Assembly (NCBI GenBank): GCA_050633545.1
Contig: JBOEGS010000007.1
Span: 38,913 to 102,912 of the forward strand
Origin: Litorivita sp050633545
GTDB lineage: Bacteria > Pseudomonadota > Alphaproteobacteria > Rhodobacterales > Rhodobacteraceae
Reading direction: 5' to 3'
Length of the DNA stretch: 64,000 nt
Part shown: positions 14,366 through 22,580 of the stretch, one piece after another
How the letters are laid out: each line of letters begins with the position of its first letter
Numbering within the stretch: position 1 is the first letter of the stretch
Position numbers and translations under genes: made by a program
Notes under the pieces: generated by a model
Databases searched by the model: none
What the model saw: the letters and a program-made list of their open reading frames with translations, nothing else
What the model was told of the DNA's origin: nothing

Positions 14366-17300
14366 ATGGGTAAGCAAACGGTATCGTTGAAAGATAAGTT
14401 CGATCTGGAGAAAAGCCCCGTTCTTTTGAATGGCACGCAGGCATTGGTGCGCTTGATGCTGATGCAAAAGGCCCGCGACCATGCGGCGGGGCATAACACC
14501 GCCGGCTATGTGACGGGCTATCGCGGATCGCCCCTCGGCGCAGTGGATATGCAAATGGAGCGCGCGGGCCGCGAACTGGCCGCCTCCGATATTTTGTTCG
14601 AAGAAGGTCTCAACGAGGATCTGGCCGCCACCGCAATTTGGGGCGCGCAGCAGGCCGAATTGCGCGGCGAGGGCAAATTCGACGGGGTCTTCGGGCTTTG
14701 GTATGGCAAGGGCCCCGGTGTGGACCGCTCCGGCGATGTGATGCGCCACGCCAATATGGCGGGCACCAGCCCTCTGGGCGGTGTGTTGATGGCGATGGGC
14801 GATGACCACACGGGCGAAAGCTCGACGGTGTTGCACCAATCGGAATTTGCGCTGATGGACGCCTATATGCCCATCGTCAGCCCTGCAGGCGTGCAGGAAA
14901 TCCTCGATTTCGGCATCTACGGCTGGGCGCTGAGCCGCTATGCGGGGGTCTGGGTTGGCCTGAAGACGATGAAAGACACGGTCGAGGCCACATCGGTGGT
15001 CGACGGTGATCCGGATCGCATGCAGATCGTCACGCCAACGGATTTCAAAATGCCCGCGGATGGCGTCAATATCCGCCTGATCGACAGCCCCACCGCCCAA
15101 GAGGCACGCCTGATCGACTATAAGCGCCACGCCGCCGAAGCCTTTGCCCATGCCAACAAGATCGACAAACGGGTCTGGGGCAAGCAGGGCGCGAAAATCG
15201 GCCTTGTGGCGGCGGGCAAGAACTGGCTCGACCTGATGCATGCGCTGTCCTTGCTGGGCATCGATGCCGCCGAGGCCGAACGCCTCGGCATCACCACCTA
15301 TAAGATCGGGCAGGTCTGGCCCTTGGACATGCGCGGCTTTCACGATTGGGCCGACGGGCTGGACCTGATCATCGTAGTCGAGGAAAAACGCAAATTGATC
15401 GAGGTGCAGGTCAAAGAGGCGATCTTTGACGACCGCAACGGGCGCCGCGTTTACGGCTGGCGCAAGGGCGAGCGCCACGACGAGGTGCTCTTCCCCGTTC
15501 AGGGCGCGCTCGATCCGATGCATATCGCCGAGAAGCTGGGCGAGATTTTCATCGAGGAAGGCTGCGAGACGGGGTCCATCAAAGCGGGGCTTGCGCAGAT
15601 TTCCGAGGCCAAACGCGCCGATAACGCGCCCGAACTGGCGGCGCGGTTGCCGTATTTCTGCTCGGGCTGCCCGCATAATTCCTCGACCAAAGTGCCCGAG
15701 GGCAGCCGTGCCTACGCGGGCATCGGGTGCCATTATATGGTGCAATGGATGGATCGCGGCACCCTTGGCAGCACCCATATGGGGGCCGAGGGCGCCAACT
15801 GGATCGGCGAGGCGCCGTTCTCGACCACCAAACATGTGTTCCAGAATATGGGCGACGGCACCTATAACCATTCGGGCGTGCAGGCCATTCGCGCCGCTTT
15901 GGCGGCAGGCACCAATATCACCTATAAAATCCTGTTCAATGACGCCGTTGCCATGACGGGCGGTCAGGCCAACGAGGGCGGCCTGACCGCCGACCGCATC
16001 GCGCGCGAATTGGTGGCGATGGGCGTGGGCAATGTCGCGCTGGTCTATGACGACAAGGAAGACGTGAACCTTGATCTGTTCCCGCGCGAAGTGTCGCGCC
16101 ACACCCGCGACGATCTTGACGCGGTGCAAAAATCCCTGCGCGACAAAGAGGGCGTCTCGGCCATCGTTTATGTGCAGACCTGCGCCGCCGAAAAACGCCG
16201 CCGCCGCAAACGCGGCACTTTCCCCGATCCCGACAAACGCGTGTTCATCAACACCGATGTCTGCGAAGGCTGCGGTGATTGCGGGGTGCAGTCCAATTGC
16301 GTGTCGATCGTGCCGAAGGAAACCGAACTGGGCCGCAAACGCGCGATTGATCAAAGCTCGTGCAACAAGGATTTCTCTTGCCTCAAAGGCTTTTGCCCCA
16401 GCTTCGTGACCCTTGAGGGCGCAACCCCGCGCAAGGGCGGGCAAGGCGCAGCAGGCAAAGGCGCGGCCAAGGCGTTGGAGCTTCCGGTGTTGCCCGAACC
16501 GACCTTGCCGCAGATCAACGGCACCCATAATGTTGTCATCACGGGCGTCGGCGGCACGGGCGTTGTGACCATCGGCGCGGTTCTGGCCCAAGCGGCGCAG
16601 ATCGAGGGCAAAGGCGCAGGCATGATGGAAATGGCCGGCCTCGCGCAAAAGGGCGGCGCGGTGCATATCCATTGCCGCATCGCCAACACCCCCGCAGATA
16701 TCAGCGCCATTCGCGTCGCCACCGGCGAATGCGATGCGTTGATCGGCGGCGATCTGGTCGTCTCGGCAGGCAGCAAGACCCTTGGCCTCACGGCGATGGG
16801 GCGCACTGGCGCGGTGGTCAACAATCACCAGATCATCACCGGCGATTTTACCCGCAACACCGAATTCAAACTGCCCGCCGAGCAGCTTGAACTGGCGCTG
16901 AGCGCGCGGATGAAGGACAATGTCGCGCTCTTTGATGCCTCCGAACTGGCGCGTGTGGCCTTGGGTGACAGCATCTTTTCCAACATGATCATCTTTGGTG
17001 CCGCGTGGCAGAAGGGTTTGATCCCGCTGGATAAATCTTCGATTGCCGAGGCGATCACCCTCAACGGCGCGGCGGTCGAGAAAAACCTGCGCGCCTTCGA
17101 GATCGGCCGCTATGCCGTGGTGCATCCGCAAGAGGCCGCCGCGCTGATGCAGCCCAAAGTGACGCAATTGCCCAAAACCTTGGACGAGCGCATCGAGTTT
17201 CGCCGCAAGCATCTGATTCAATACCAAGGGCGCGGATTGGCCAAACGCTACCGCAAACTGGTTGATGCCGCGCCTGCCGATCTGCGCGAAGCGGTGGCCT

Positions 17301-17800
17301 TGGGGTATCATAAAGTCTTGGCTTATAAGGACGAATACGAGGTCGCGCGGCTCTTGCTCGATACCCGCAAAAAGGCCGAGGCCGAGTTCGAGGGCGATTT
17401 CCAGATGAGCTACCATCTCGCCCCGCCTATCCTCGCCAAAGAGGGCAAGGATGGCCGCCCGCAAAAACGCTCGTTCGGCGCGTGGATGCGCCGCCCCTTG
17501 TGGATTATGGCGCGGATGAAACGTCTGCGCGGCACGCCGCTCGATCTTTTTGGCCGCACCGAGGAGCGCAAAATGGAGCGCGCGCTGATCGCGCAATATG
17601 AGGCCGATATGGCGGCGCTGTTCAAAACCTATAGCGCGCAGGTGAAGGAGCCCGCCGCGGCCTTGGCCGAACTGCCTTTGCAGATCCGCGGCTTCGGTCC
17701 GGTGAAACAGGCCAATGAAGCCAAAGCCGCGAAGCGGCGCGAGGAGCTTTTGGCAGCCATCCGTGCGGGCGGGGCGCATCAGGCCAAAGCCGCCGAGTAA
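14366..17800 (+). CDS. Indolepyruvate ferredoxin oxidoreductase family protein (fused alpha/gamma)
   Basis: This 1144-residue single-chain 2-oxoacid:acceptor oxidoreductase oxidatively decarboxylates aryl (or branched) 2-oxoacids to acyl-CoA. It passes electrons to ferredoxin or quinone. Domains in order: pyrimidine-type TPP domain (GYVTGYRGSPLGAVD at ~45), PP-type TPP domain (FCSGCPHNSSTKVPEG, GIGCHYMVQWMD), a cysteine motif CEGCGDCGVQSNC (~632) and a gamma domain (GVGGTGVVTIGAVLAQA, ~730). The start at 14366 has GAGGGAGAC ahead of it. The likely role is aromatic amino-acid catabolism, with the divergent LysR as candidate regulator. Confidence 0.93.
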   Translation: MGKQTVSLKDKFDLEKSPVLLNGTQALVRLMLMQKARDHAAGHNTAGYVTGYRGSPLGAVDMQMERAGRELAASDILFEEGLNEDLAATAIWGAQQAELRGEGKFDGVFGLWYGKGPGVDRSGDVMRHANMAGTSPLGGVLMAMGDDHTGESSTVLHQSEFALMDAYMPIVSPAGVQEILDFGIYGWALSRYAGVWVGLKTMKDTVEATSVVDGDPDRMQIVTPTDFKMPADGVNIRLIDSPTAQEARLIDYKRHAAEAFAHANKIDKRVWGKQGAKIGLVAAGKNWLDLMHALSLLGIDAAEAERLGITTYKIGQVWPLDMRGFHDWADGLDLIIVVEEKRKLIEVQVKEAIFDDRNGRRVYGWRKGERHDEVLFPVQGALDPMHIAEKLGEIFIEEGCETGSIKAGLAQISEAKRADNAPELAARLPYFCSGCPHNSSTKVPEGSRAYAGIGCHYMVQWMDRGTLGSTHMGAEGANWIGEAPFSTTKHVFQNMGDGTYNHSGVQAIRAALAAGTNITYKILFNDAVAMTGGQANEGGLTADRIARELVAMGVGNVALVYDDKEDVNLDLFPREVSRHTRDDLDAVQKSLRDKEGVSAIVYVQTCAAEKRRRRKRGTFPDPDKRVFINTDVCEGCGDCGVQSNCVSIVPKETELGRKRAIDQSSCNKDFSCLKGFCPSFVTLEGATPRKGGQGAAGKGAAKALELPVLPEPTLPQINGTHNVVITGVGGTGVVTIGAVLAQAAQIEGKGAGMMEMAGLAQKGGAVHIHCRIANTPADISAIRVATGECDALIGGDLVVSAGSKTLGLTAMGRTGAVVNNHQIITGDFTRNTEFKLPAEQLELALSARMKDNVALFDASELARVALGDSIFSNMIIFGAAWQKGLIPLDKSSIAEAITLNGAAVEKNLRAFEIGRYAVVHPQEAAALMQPKVTQLPKTLDERIEFRRKHLIQYQGRGLAKRYRKLVDAAPADLREAVALGYHKVLAYKDEYEVARLLLDTRKKAEAEFEGDFQMSYHLAPPILAKEGKDGRPQKRSFGAWMRRPLWIMARMKRLRGTPLDLFGRTEERKMERALIAQYEADMAALFKTYSAQVKEPAAALAELPLQIRGFGPVKQANEAKAAKRREELLAAIRAGGAHQAKAAE

Positions 17801-17872
17801 TGCTGCGCTAAGGGGGGGAAGGGGGCGCAAATTCTCCTTCACATAGGCTGCGCGCATCCCTAAAACCGCGCC

Positions 17873-18757
17873 ATGAGCCGCCAGATTGCCCGCGATATTT
17901 CCTATGCCCATAGCGCGGCCACGCGCGGTGGACGCACGCTTATCCGCGCGATGGAAGCGGCCTCGGGGCGGTTCGGGCTGATCCGCCGCGCGGCAGGATA
18001 TGAAAGAGATGTCGCCGACGGAGCCTGCTTTTGGCAGGTGATGAAAGAGCGCTACGGCGTCAGCCTCGACATTATCGGCGGCAGTGCGCAGAACCTGCCG
18101 CAAACCGGACCGCTGATCACCGTCTCCAACCACCCCTACGGCATTCTGGACGGGTTGATGCTTGGCCATCTTTTGGCCGCGCGCCGCAAGGGGGATTTTC
18201 GCATTCTGGCCAATTCGGTGTTTCGCAAGGCCGAGGACCTCGACCGCGTGATCTTGCCTATCAGCTTTGACGAGACCCGTGAGGCCTTGGCGCAAAACAT
18301 CGCCACGCGGGCAGAAGCGCTGCGCTATCTGGGGCAGGGCGGCGCGATCGGGATTTTTCCCGGCGGCACGGTTTCGACCGCAGCGCGGCCTTTCGGCGTG
18401 CCGATGGACCCGCTCTGGCGCGGCTTTACCGCCAAGATGATCGCCAAATCCGATGCCGCCGTGGTGCCGGTGTTTTTTGCCGGCCATACCTCGCGCCTGT
18501 TTCAAATCGCCAGCCACCTGCACCCCTCATTGCGCATGGGGCTTTTGATCCGCGAATTTCGCCGCCGTATCGACGGGCCGGTGCAAATCGTGATCGGAAA
18601 ACCTCTGGCGCGCGACGAATTGGCAGCGCGGCGCTCGGATGGCAAAGCAATGATGGATTTCCTGCGCAAATCGACTTATGAGCTATCGCCAGAGCCGCTT
18701 GGAGATTTCGAGTATGGCTATGAGTTTGAAGCGAAACATCGCGCGCCGAAGTTTTAG
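17873..18757 (+). CDS. Lysophospholipid acyltransferase family protein
   Basis: This 294-residue PlsC-type acyltransferase probably transfers an acyl chain to a glycerophospholipid or related lipid at the inner membrane. SNHPYGILDG (~85) supplies the HX4D catalytic motif and GIFPGGTV (~159) the substrate-binding motif. No strong transmembrane helix is seen, so membrane attachment is probably peripheral. An OlsA-like role in aminolipid synthesis is possible but not supported further here. It follows the oxidoreductase by 72 bases and precedes murI by 32 bases. Confidence 0.85.
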   Translation: MSRQIARDISYAHSAATRGGRTLIRAMEAASGRFGLIRRAAGYERDVADGACFWQVMKERYGVSLDIIGGSAQNLPQTGPLITVSNHPYGILDGLMLGHLLAARRKGDFRILANSVFRKAEDLDRVILPISFDETREALAQNIATRAEALRYLGQGGAIGIFPGGTVSTAARPFGVPMDPLWRGFTAKMIAKSDAAVVPVFFAGHTSRLFQIASHLHPSLRMGLLIREFRRRIDGPVQIVIGKPLARDELAARRSDGKAMMDFLRKSTYELSPEPLGDFEYGYEFEAKHRAPKF

Positions 18758-18789
18758 CCGGCGCAAGCAGATAGGCAGGCACAAGAGCA

Positions 18790-19602
18790 ATGGCAGTCGG
18801 CGTTTTTGACAGTGGTTTGGGCGGTTTGACCGTTCTGGATGCGGCAACCAAACGGTTGCCCGATGTGCCTTTCGTCTATTTTGGCGACAACGGTCATGCG
18901 CCCTACGGTGTGCGCACCTCCGACGATATTTTCAACCTGACCACCGCAGCCGTCGAACGCATGTGGGACGCGGGGTGTGATTTGGTCATCCTTGCGTGCA
19001 ATACCGCCAGCGCCGCCGCCCTGCGCCGGATGCAAGAAAGCTGGATTCCCGCCGATAAAAGGGTCTTGGGCGTCTTTGTCCCGCTGATCGAGGCTTTGAC
19101 TGAACGTAAATGGGGCGACAATTCACCGCCGCGCGAAGTCAATGTGCGTGATGTTGCGCTCTTTGCCACGCCGGCCACCGTGGCGAGCCGCGCCTTCCAA
19201 CGCGAACTGGCCTTTCGCGCCATTGGCGTCGATGTCGAGGCCCAAGCCTGCGGCGGGTTGGTCGATGCGATCGAGGATGGCGATATGATCTTGGCCGAAG
19301 CCTTGGTGCGCAGCCATGTTGACGCGCTCAAACGCAAGATGCCCAGCCCCCAAGCCGCGATCCTTGGCTGCACCCATTACCCCTTGATGCAAGATGCATT
19401 CCAAGAGGCGCTTGGCGCGGATGTGACGGTTTATTCGCAGGCTGATCTTGTCGCCGAAAGCCTTGCGGATTATCTGCAAAGGCACCCCAAGATGATCGGC
19501 GAGGGGCGCGAAGAGATGTTTTTGACCACGGGGGACCCGCGCAAGGTCTCGACCCAAGCGACACAGATCTTGCGACGAAAAGTCGAATTTCAAAGCGCTT
19601 GA
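18790..19602 (+). CDS. murI: Glutamate racemase
   Basis: MurI interconverts L- and D-glutamate to supply peptidoglycan. The 270-residue protein begins VGVFDSGLGGLTVL. It carries both catalytic cysteines, in ACNTASAAAL (near residue 60–70) and GCTHYPL (~195). The GDNGHAPYG segment replaces the commoner GDTARVPYG, and a long insert follows (ERKWGDNSPPRE). The enzyme should be functional. It lies between the acyltransferase and argC on the same strand. Confidence 0.94.
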   Translation: MAVGVFDSGLGGLTVLDAATKRLPDVPFVYFGDNGHAPYGVRTSDDIFNLTTAAVERMWDAGCDLVILACNTASAAALRRMQESWIPADKRVLGVFVPLIEALTERKWGDNSPPREVNVRDVALFATPATVASRAFQRELAFRAIGVDVEAQACGGLVDAIEDGDMILAEALVRSHVDALKRKMPSPQAAILGCTHYPLMQDAFQEALGADVTVYSQADLVAESLADYLQRHPKMIGEGREEMFLTTGDPRKVSTQATQILRRKVEFQSA

Positions 19603-19663
19603 TCTTATGTGATACTTCCCGCGATGCGGCACATGCCCCGCGGCCCATGATGAAAGAGGTCCA

Positions 19664-20692
19664 ATGACCCATAAAATCGCCATTCTGGGCGCTTCCGGTT
19701 ACACGGGCGCCGAACTTGTCCGGCTCATCGCAACGCATCCGTCGATGGAGGTGGCCGCCTTGGCCGCCAATTCCAAAGCGGGGCAGAAAATGTCGGAAGT
19801 CTACCCGCATCTGCGCCATTTGAACCTGCCGGATCTGGTCACCATCGAAGAGATCGATTTCTCTGCGATCGATCTGTGCTTTTGCGCGCTGCCGCATAAA
19901 ACCTCGCAAGAGGTGATCCGCGAATTGCCCAAAAGCTTGAAAATCGTCGATCTGTCGGCGGATTTCCGGCTGCGCGATCCGGCGGCCTACAAAAAATGGT
20001 ATGGCAATGATCATGCCGCGGTCGAGATGCAAAAAGAGGCGGTTTACGGCCTGACCGAATTTTACCGCGACGAGATCAAAACCGCGCGTCTGGTGGCGGG
20101 CACGGGCTGCAACGCCGCGACGGGGCAATTCATCTTGCGCCCGCTGATTGGCGCCGGTGTGATTGATCTGGACGAGATTATTCTCGACCTCAAGGTCGGC
20201 GCATCGGGCGCGGGACGTTCGGCCAAGGAATTGCTGCTCACCGCCGAGATGACCGAAAATGTCACCGCCTATTCGATCGGCGGCACGCACCGGCATTTGG
20301 GCGAGTTTGATCAAGAGTTCTCCTTGATCGCGGGCCGCGCTGTAGAGGTTCAATTTACCCCGCATCTCATCCCCGCCAGCCGCGGCATCCTCGCCACCGC
20401 CTATGTCAAAGGCGACGCGCAGGCGGTGCATGATGCCTTGGCTGCCGCCTATGCGGATGAGCCCTTCGTCCATGTTCTGCCTATGGGGCAGGTGCCTGCG
20501 ATGAAGGACGTGCGGGCGACGAACCTGTGCCATATCGGCGTGGTCAAAGACCGCCGCTCGGGCCGCGCCATTGTGGTCGGAACGCTCGACAACCTGTGCA
20601 AAGGCTCCTCGGGCCAAGCGGTGCAAAACGCCAATTTGATGTTGGGCGAGGACGAGACCGCAGGCTTGATGCTTGCCCCCGTCTACCCCTAA
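19664..20692 (+). CDS. argC: N-acetyl-gamma-glutamyl-phosphate reductase
   Basis: ArgC reduces N-acetylglutamyl phosphate to the semialdehyde with NADPH, the third step of arginine synthesis. The 342-residue protein starts HKIAILGASGYTGAELVRL (nucleotide binding). Its active-site cysteine lies in AGTGCNAATG (~147). GGTHRHLGEFDQEFSL and the C-terminal GTLDNLCKGSSGQAVQN are family signatures. Length is normal for the longer ArgC type. AAGAGGT precedes the ATG. ccmE begins 21 bases downstream and may be cotranscribed. Confidence 0.96.
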   Translation: MTHKIAILGASGYTGAELVRLIATHPSMEVAALAANSKAGQKMSEVYPHLRHLNLPDLVTIEEIDFSAIDLCFCALPHKTSQEVIRELPKSLKIVDLSADFRLRDPAAYKKWYGNDHAAVEMQKEAVYGLTEFYRDEIKTARLVAGTGCNAATGQFILRPLIGAGVIDLDEIILDLKVGASGAGRSAKELLLTAEMTENVTAYSIGGTHRHLGEFDQEFSLIAGRAVEVQFTPHLIPASRGILATAYVKGDAQAVHDALAAAYADEPFVHVLPMGQVPAMKDVRATNLCHIGVVKDRRSGRAIVVGTLDNLCKGSSGQAVQNANLMLGEDETAGLMLAPVYP

Positions 20693-20713
20693 TTTGGACC
20701 GGAGGACGAGGCG

Positions 20714-21160
20714 ATGAAATCGTTGAAAAAACAACGGCGCGTGCAGGTGTTGCTGATCACGGCGGCGGCCTTGGTCTTGGCAACGGGCCTGATCGGCTAT
20801 GCGATGCGCGACGGGATCAATTTCTTTCGCTCGCCCTCGCAAGTTATCGCCGAGCCGCCCCAGCCCAAAGAGGTGTTCCGCATCGGAGGGCTTGTCGAAG
20901 AAGGCAGCCTTGAGCGCGGCCAAGGCGAGGTGATCCGCTTTCGCGTGACCGATGGCGGGGCCAGTGTTCCGGTGACCTTCCGCGGTGTCCTGCCCGATCT
21001 TTTTGCCGAAAGCCAAGGCATGATCGGCACAGGAAGCTACATCAATGGAACCTTTGAAGCTACTGAAATCCTTGCCAAACATGACGAGGATTACATGCCC
21101 AAAGAGGTCGTCGATGCGCTCAAGGAGCAAGGCGTCTATCAAGAGGCGGGCGGCAGCTAG
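20714..21160 (+). CDS. ccmE: Cytochrome c maturation heme chaperone CcmE
   Basis: CcmE covalently holds heme in the periplasm and passes it to CcmF/CcmH for attachment to apocytochrome c. The 148-residue protein has an N-terminal signal anchor (VLLITAAALVLATGLIGYA) and an OB-fold. The heme-binding histidine is at ~122 in EILAKHDEDYMPKEV. GGAGG precedes the start. Remarkably, the next two genes are a lysis endolysin and holin; ccmF and ccmH follow them. Confidence 0.96.
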   Translation: MKSLKKQRRVQVLLITAAALVLATGLIGYAMRDGINFFRSPSQVIAEPPQPKEVFRIGGLVEEGSLERGQGEVIRFRVTDGGASVPVTFRGVLPDLFAESQGMIGTGSYINGTFEATEILAKHDEDYMPKEVVDALKEQGVYQEAGGS

Positions 21161-21272
21161 ACCGCGTCCCTAACCCTTTCGAAACCCTTTGGACGCGCGG
21201 CCTGATGGCGGCGCGTTAACCATTTGAGCGCAGCCTTTGCGTCTGATTTTCCAGACACGAAAGGCACGCAAG

Positions 21273-21884
21273 ATGGCCACTGTCGAGCAGATTGCAAAAG
21301 AGATCGTCGCCCGCGAAGGCGGCTTTGTGAACGACCCCGACGATCCGGGCGGGGCGACGAAATACGGCATCACCATCCATACAATGCGGCGGCTGGGATT
21401 GGATTTGACCGGCGACGGGGTCGTGTCGGTGGCTGATGTGCGCGCCATGACGCGGGCCCGCGCCGAGCAAATATTTATCGATCATTATTACCACCGCCCC
21501 CGTATCGACGCCCTGCCCAAGGCGCTACAGGCCAGCGTTTTTGATATGTATGTGAACGCGGGCGGAAATGCGGTGAAAATCTTGCAAAATCTGCTGCGGC
21601 AGATGGGGCAGGACGTCACCGTGGACGGTGTGATCGGGCCGCAAACCCTGCGCGCGGTGGCGCGCGCCGAAGCCGAGGCACCGGCGCATCTGGCCGACGC
21701 TTATGGCATCGCGCGGCGTAACTATTATTTCCGCCTCGCCGATCAACGCGCCGCCAGCCGCAAATATGTCGTCACGCGGGCAGGGGGCAAGGGGGGCTGG
21801 ATCCGCCGCGCCGAAGATTTCATCTCGCCGCGTTACCACCTTTCAACAGCAGAATTTCAGGAGCGCGTAGCAACATGGGGTTGA
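21273..21884 (+). CDS. Endolysin: GH108 N-acetylmuramidase with peptidoglycan-binding domain
   Basis: This 203-residue protein has the glycosyl hydrolase 108 lysozyme signature near its start: EGGFVNDPDDPGGATKYGIT, with Glu15 as catalytic acid. A PG_binding_3-like C-terminal domain follows (VTVDGVIGPQTLRAVA, ~110–125). It cleaves the peptidoglycan glycan chain. No signal peptide is visible, consistent with release through a holin. The start at 21273 fits the family. The gene overlaps the holin gene by 10 bases. The pair resembles the Rhodobacter capsulatus gene-transfer-agent lysis genes more than a complete prophage, since no phage genes are nearby. Confidence 0.85.
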   Translation: MATVEQIAKEIVAREGGFVNDPDDPGGATKYGITIHTMRRLGLDLTGDGVVSVADVRAMTRARAEQIFIDHYYHRPRIDALPKALQASVFDMYVNAGGNAVKILQNLLRQMGQDVTVDGVIGPQTLRAVARAEAEAPAHLADAYGIARRNYYFRLADQRAASRKYVVTRAGGKGGWIRRAEDFISPRYHLSTAEFQERVATWG

Positions 21885-22468
21885 TCGGACGTATTTTTGA
21901 CGGGCTGTTTGGCGGCGGGCGCAATATCATCCGCGAAACCGCCGAGGTTTTCACCGAGAACCGCGAGGCTTCGGCCACGCGCGAGGCCGAGCTGCAAGGC
22001 GCGGTGCTCAAACAATTCGGCGCAGAATTCGCGGCCCCCCGCCAAAGCCGCTTTGACCGCCTCATGGATGCGCTCAATCGTTTGCCGCGCCCGATGTTGG
22101 CGCTTGGCACTTTGGGGCTGTTTGTGTCCGCCATGGTCGATCCGATCTGGTTTGCCAGCCGGATGCAGGGCGTGGCCTTGGTGCCAGAGCCGCTTTGGTG
22201 GCTTTTGGGGGCGATTGTCTCTTTCTACTTCGGGGCGCGCCATCAAGTGAAAGGCCAAGAGTTTCAACGCTCTATCGCGGCGAGCATGGCGATGGCGCCG
22301 GTTGCGATGCACAATATTGCCCTGCTGGATGCCATGTCGGGCGAGGCCTCCGAGACCCGCCCTGGCGCGGGGGATACGGGCGTGGATGCGGCTTTGACGG
22401 CAGCCGCTATGCGCGCCGAGAAAAACGCCGCCCTCGAAGATTGGCGCAGCCGCGCCGAGACCCGTTGA
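21875..22468 (+). CDS. Holin of the 3TM / gene-transfer-agent release family
   Basis: This 197-residue protein begins with an amphipathic segment (MGLIGRIFDGLFGGGRNIIR). It has hydrophobic segments at ~72–95 (LPRPMLALGTLGLFVSAMVD) and ~107–125 (LWWLLGAIVSFYFGAR), then an Ala-rich tail. I recognise this layout as the holin family described for gene transfer agent release (PF11351). It would permeabilise the inner membrane so that the overlapping endolysin can reach the wall. It lies between the endolysin and ccmF, 112 bases before ccmF. Confidence 0.75.
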   Translation: MGLIGRIFDGLFGGGRNIIRETAEVFTENREASATREAELQGAVLKQFGAEFAAPRQSRFDRLMDALNRLPRPMLALGTLGLFVSAMVDPIWFASRMQGVALVPEPLWWLLGAIVSFYFGARHQVKGQEFQRSIAASMAMAPVAMHNIALLDAMSGEASETRPGAGDTGVDAALTAAAMRAEKNAALEDWRSRAETR

Positions 22469-22580
22469 TTTGGGCCTGCGCGTTGGCACAGCGCGCAGGC
22501 CCAAGCCCCGCGACAATGTGATACGTCGCGATTGGCGAATGTGATTGGCGCATGGGCGGCTGGCGGCGTATAAGCAGGCC

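Noticed and set aside
14219..18523. 1434-residue minus-strand open frame opposite the indolepyruvate oxidoreductase gene
   Set aside because: The plus-strand protein is a clear full-length enzyme with conserved motifs. The antisense frame has only the His/Arg/Ala-rich composition expected of a high-GC shadow.
21161..21272. CtrA site upstream of the endolysin gene
   Set aside because: Only a single TTAACCAT half-site is present near 21213, without a second TTAA at the right spacing.
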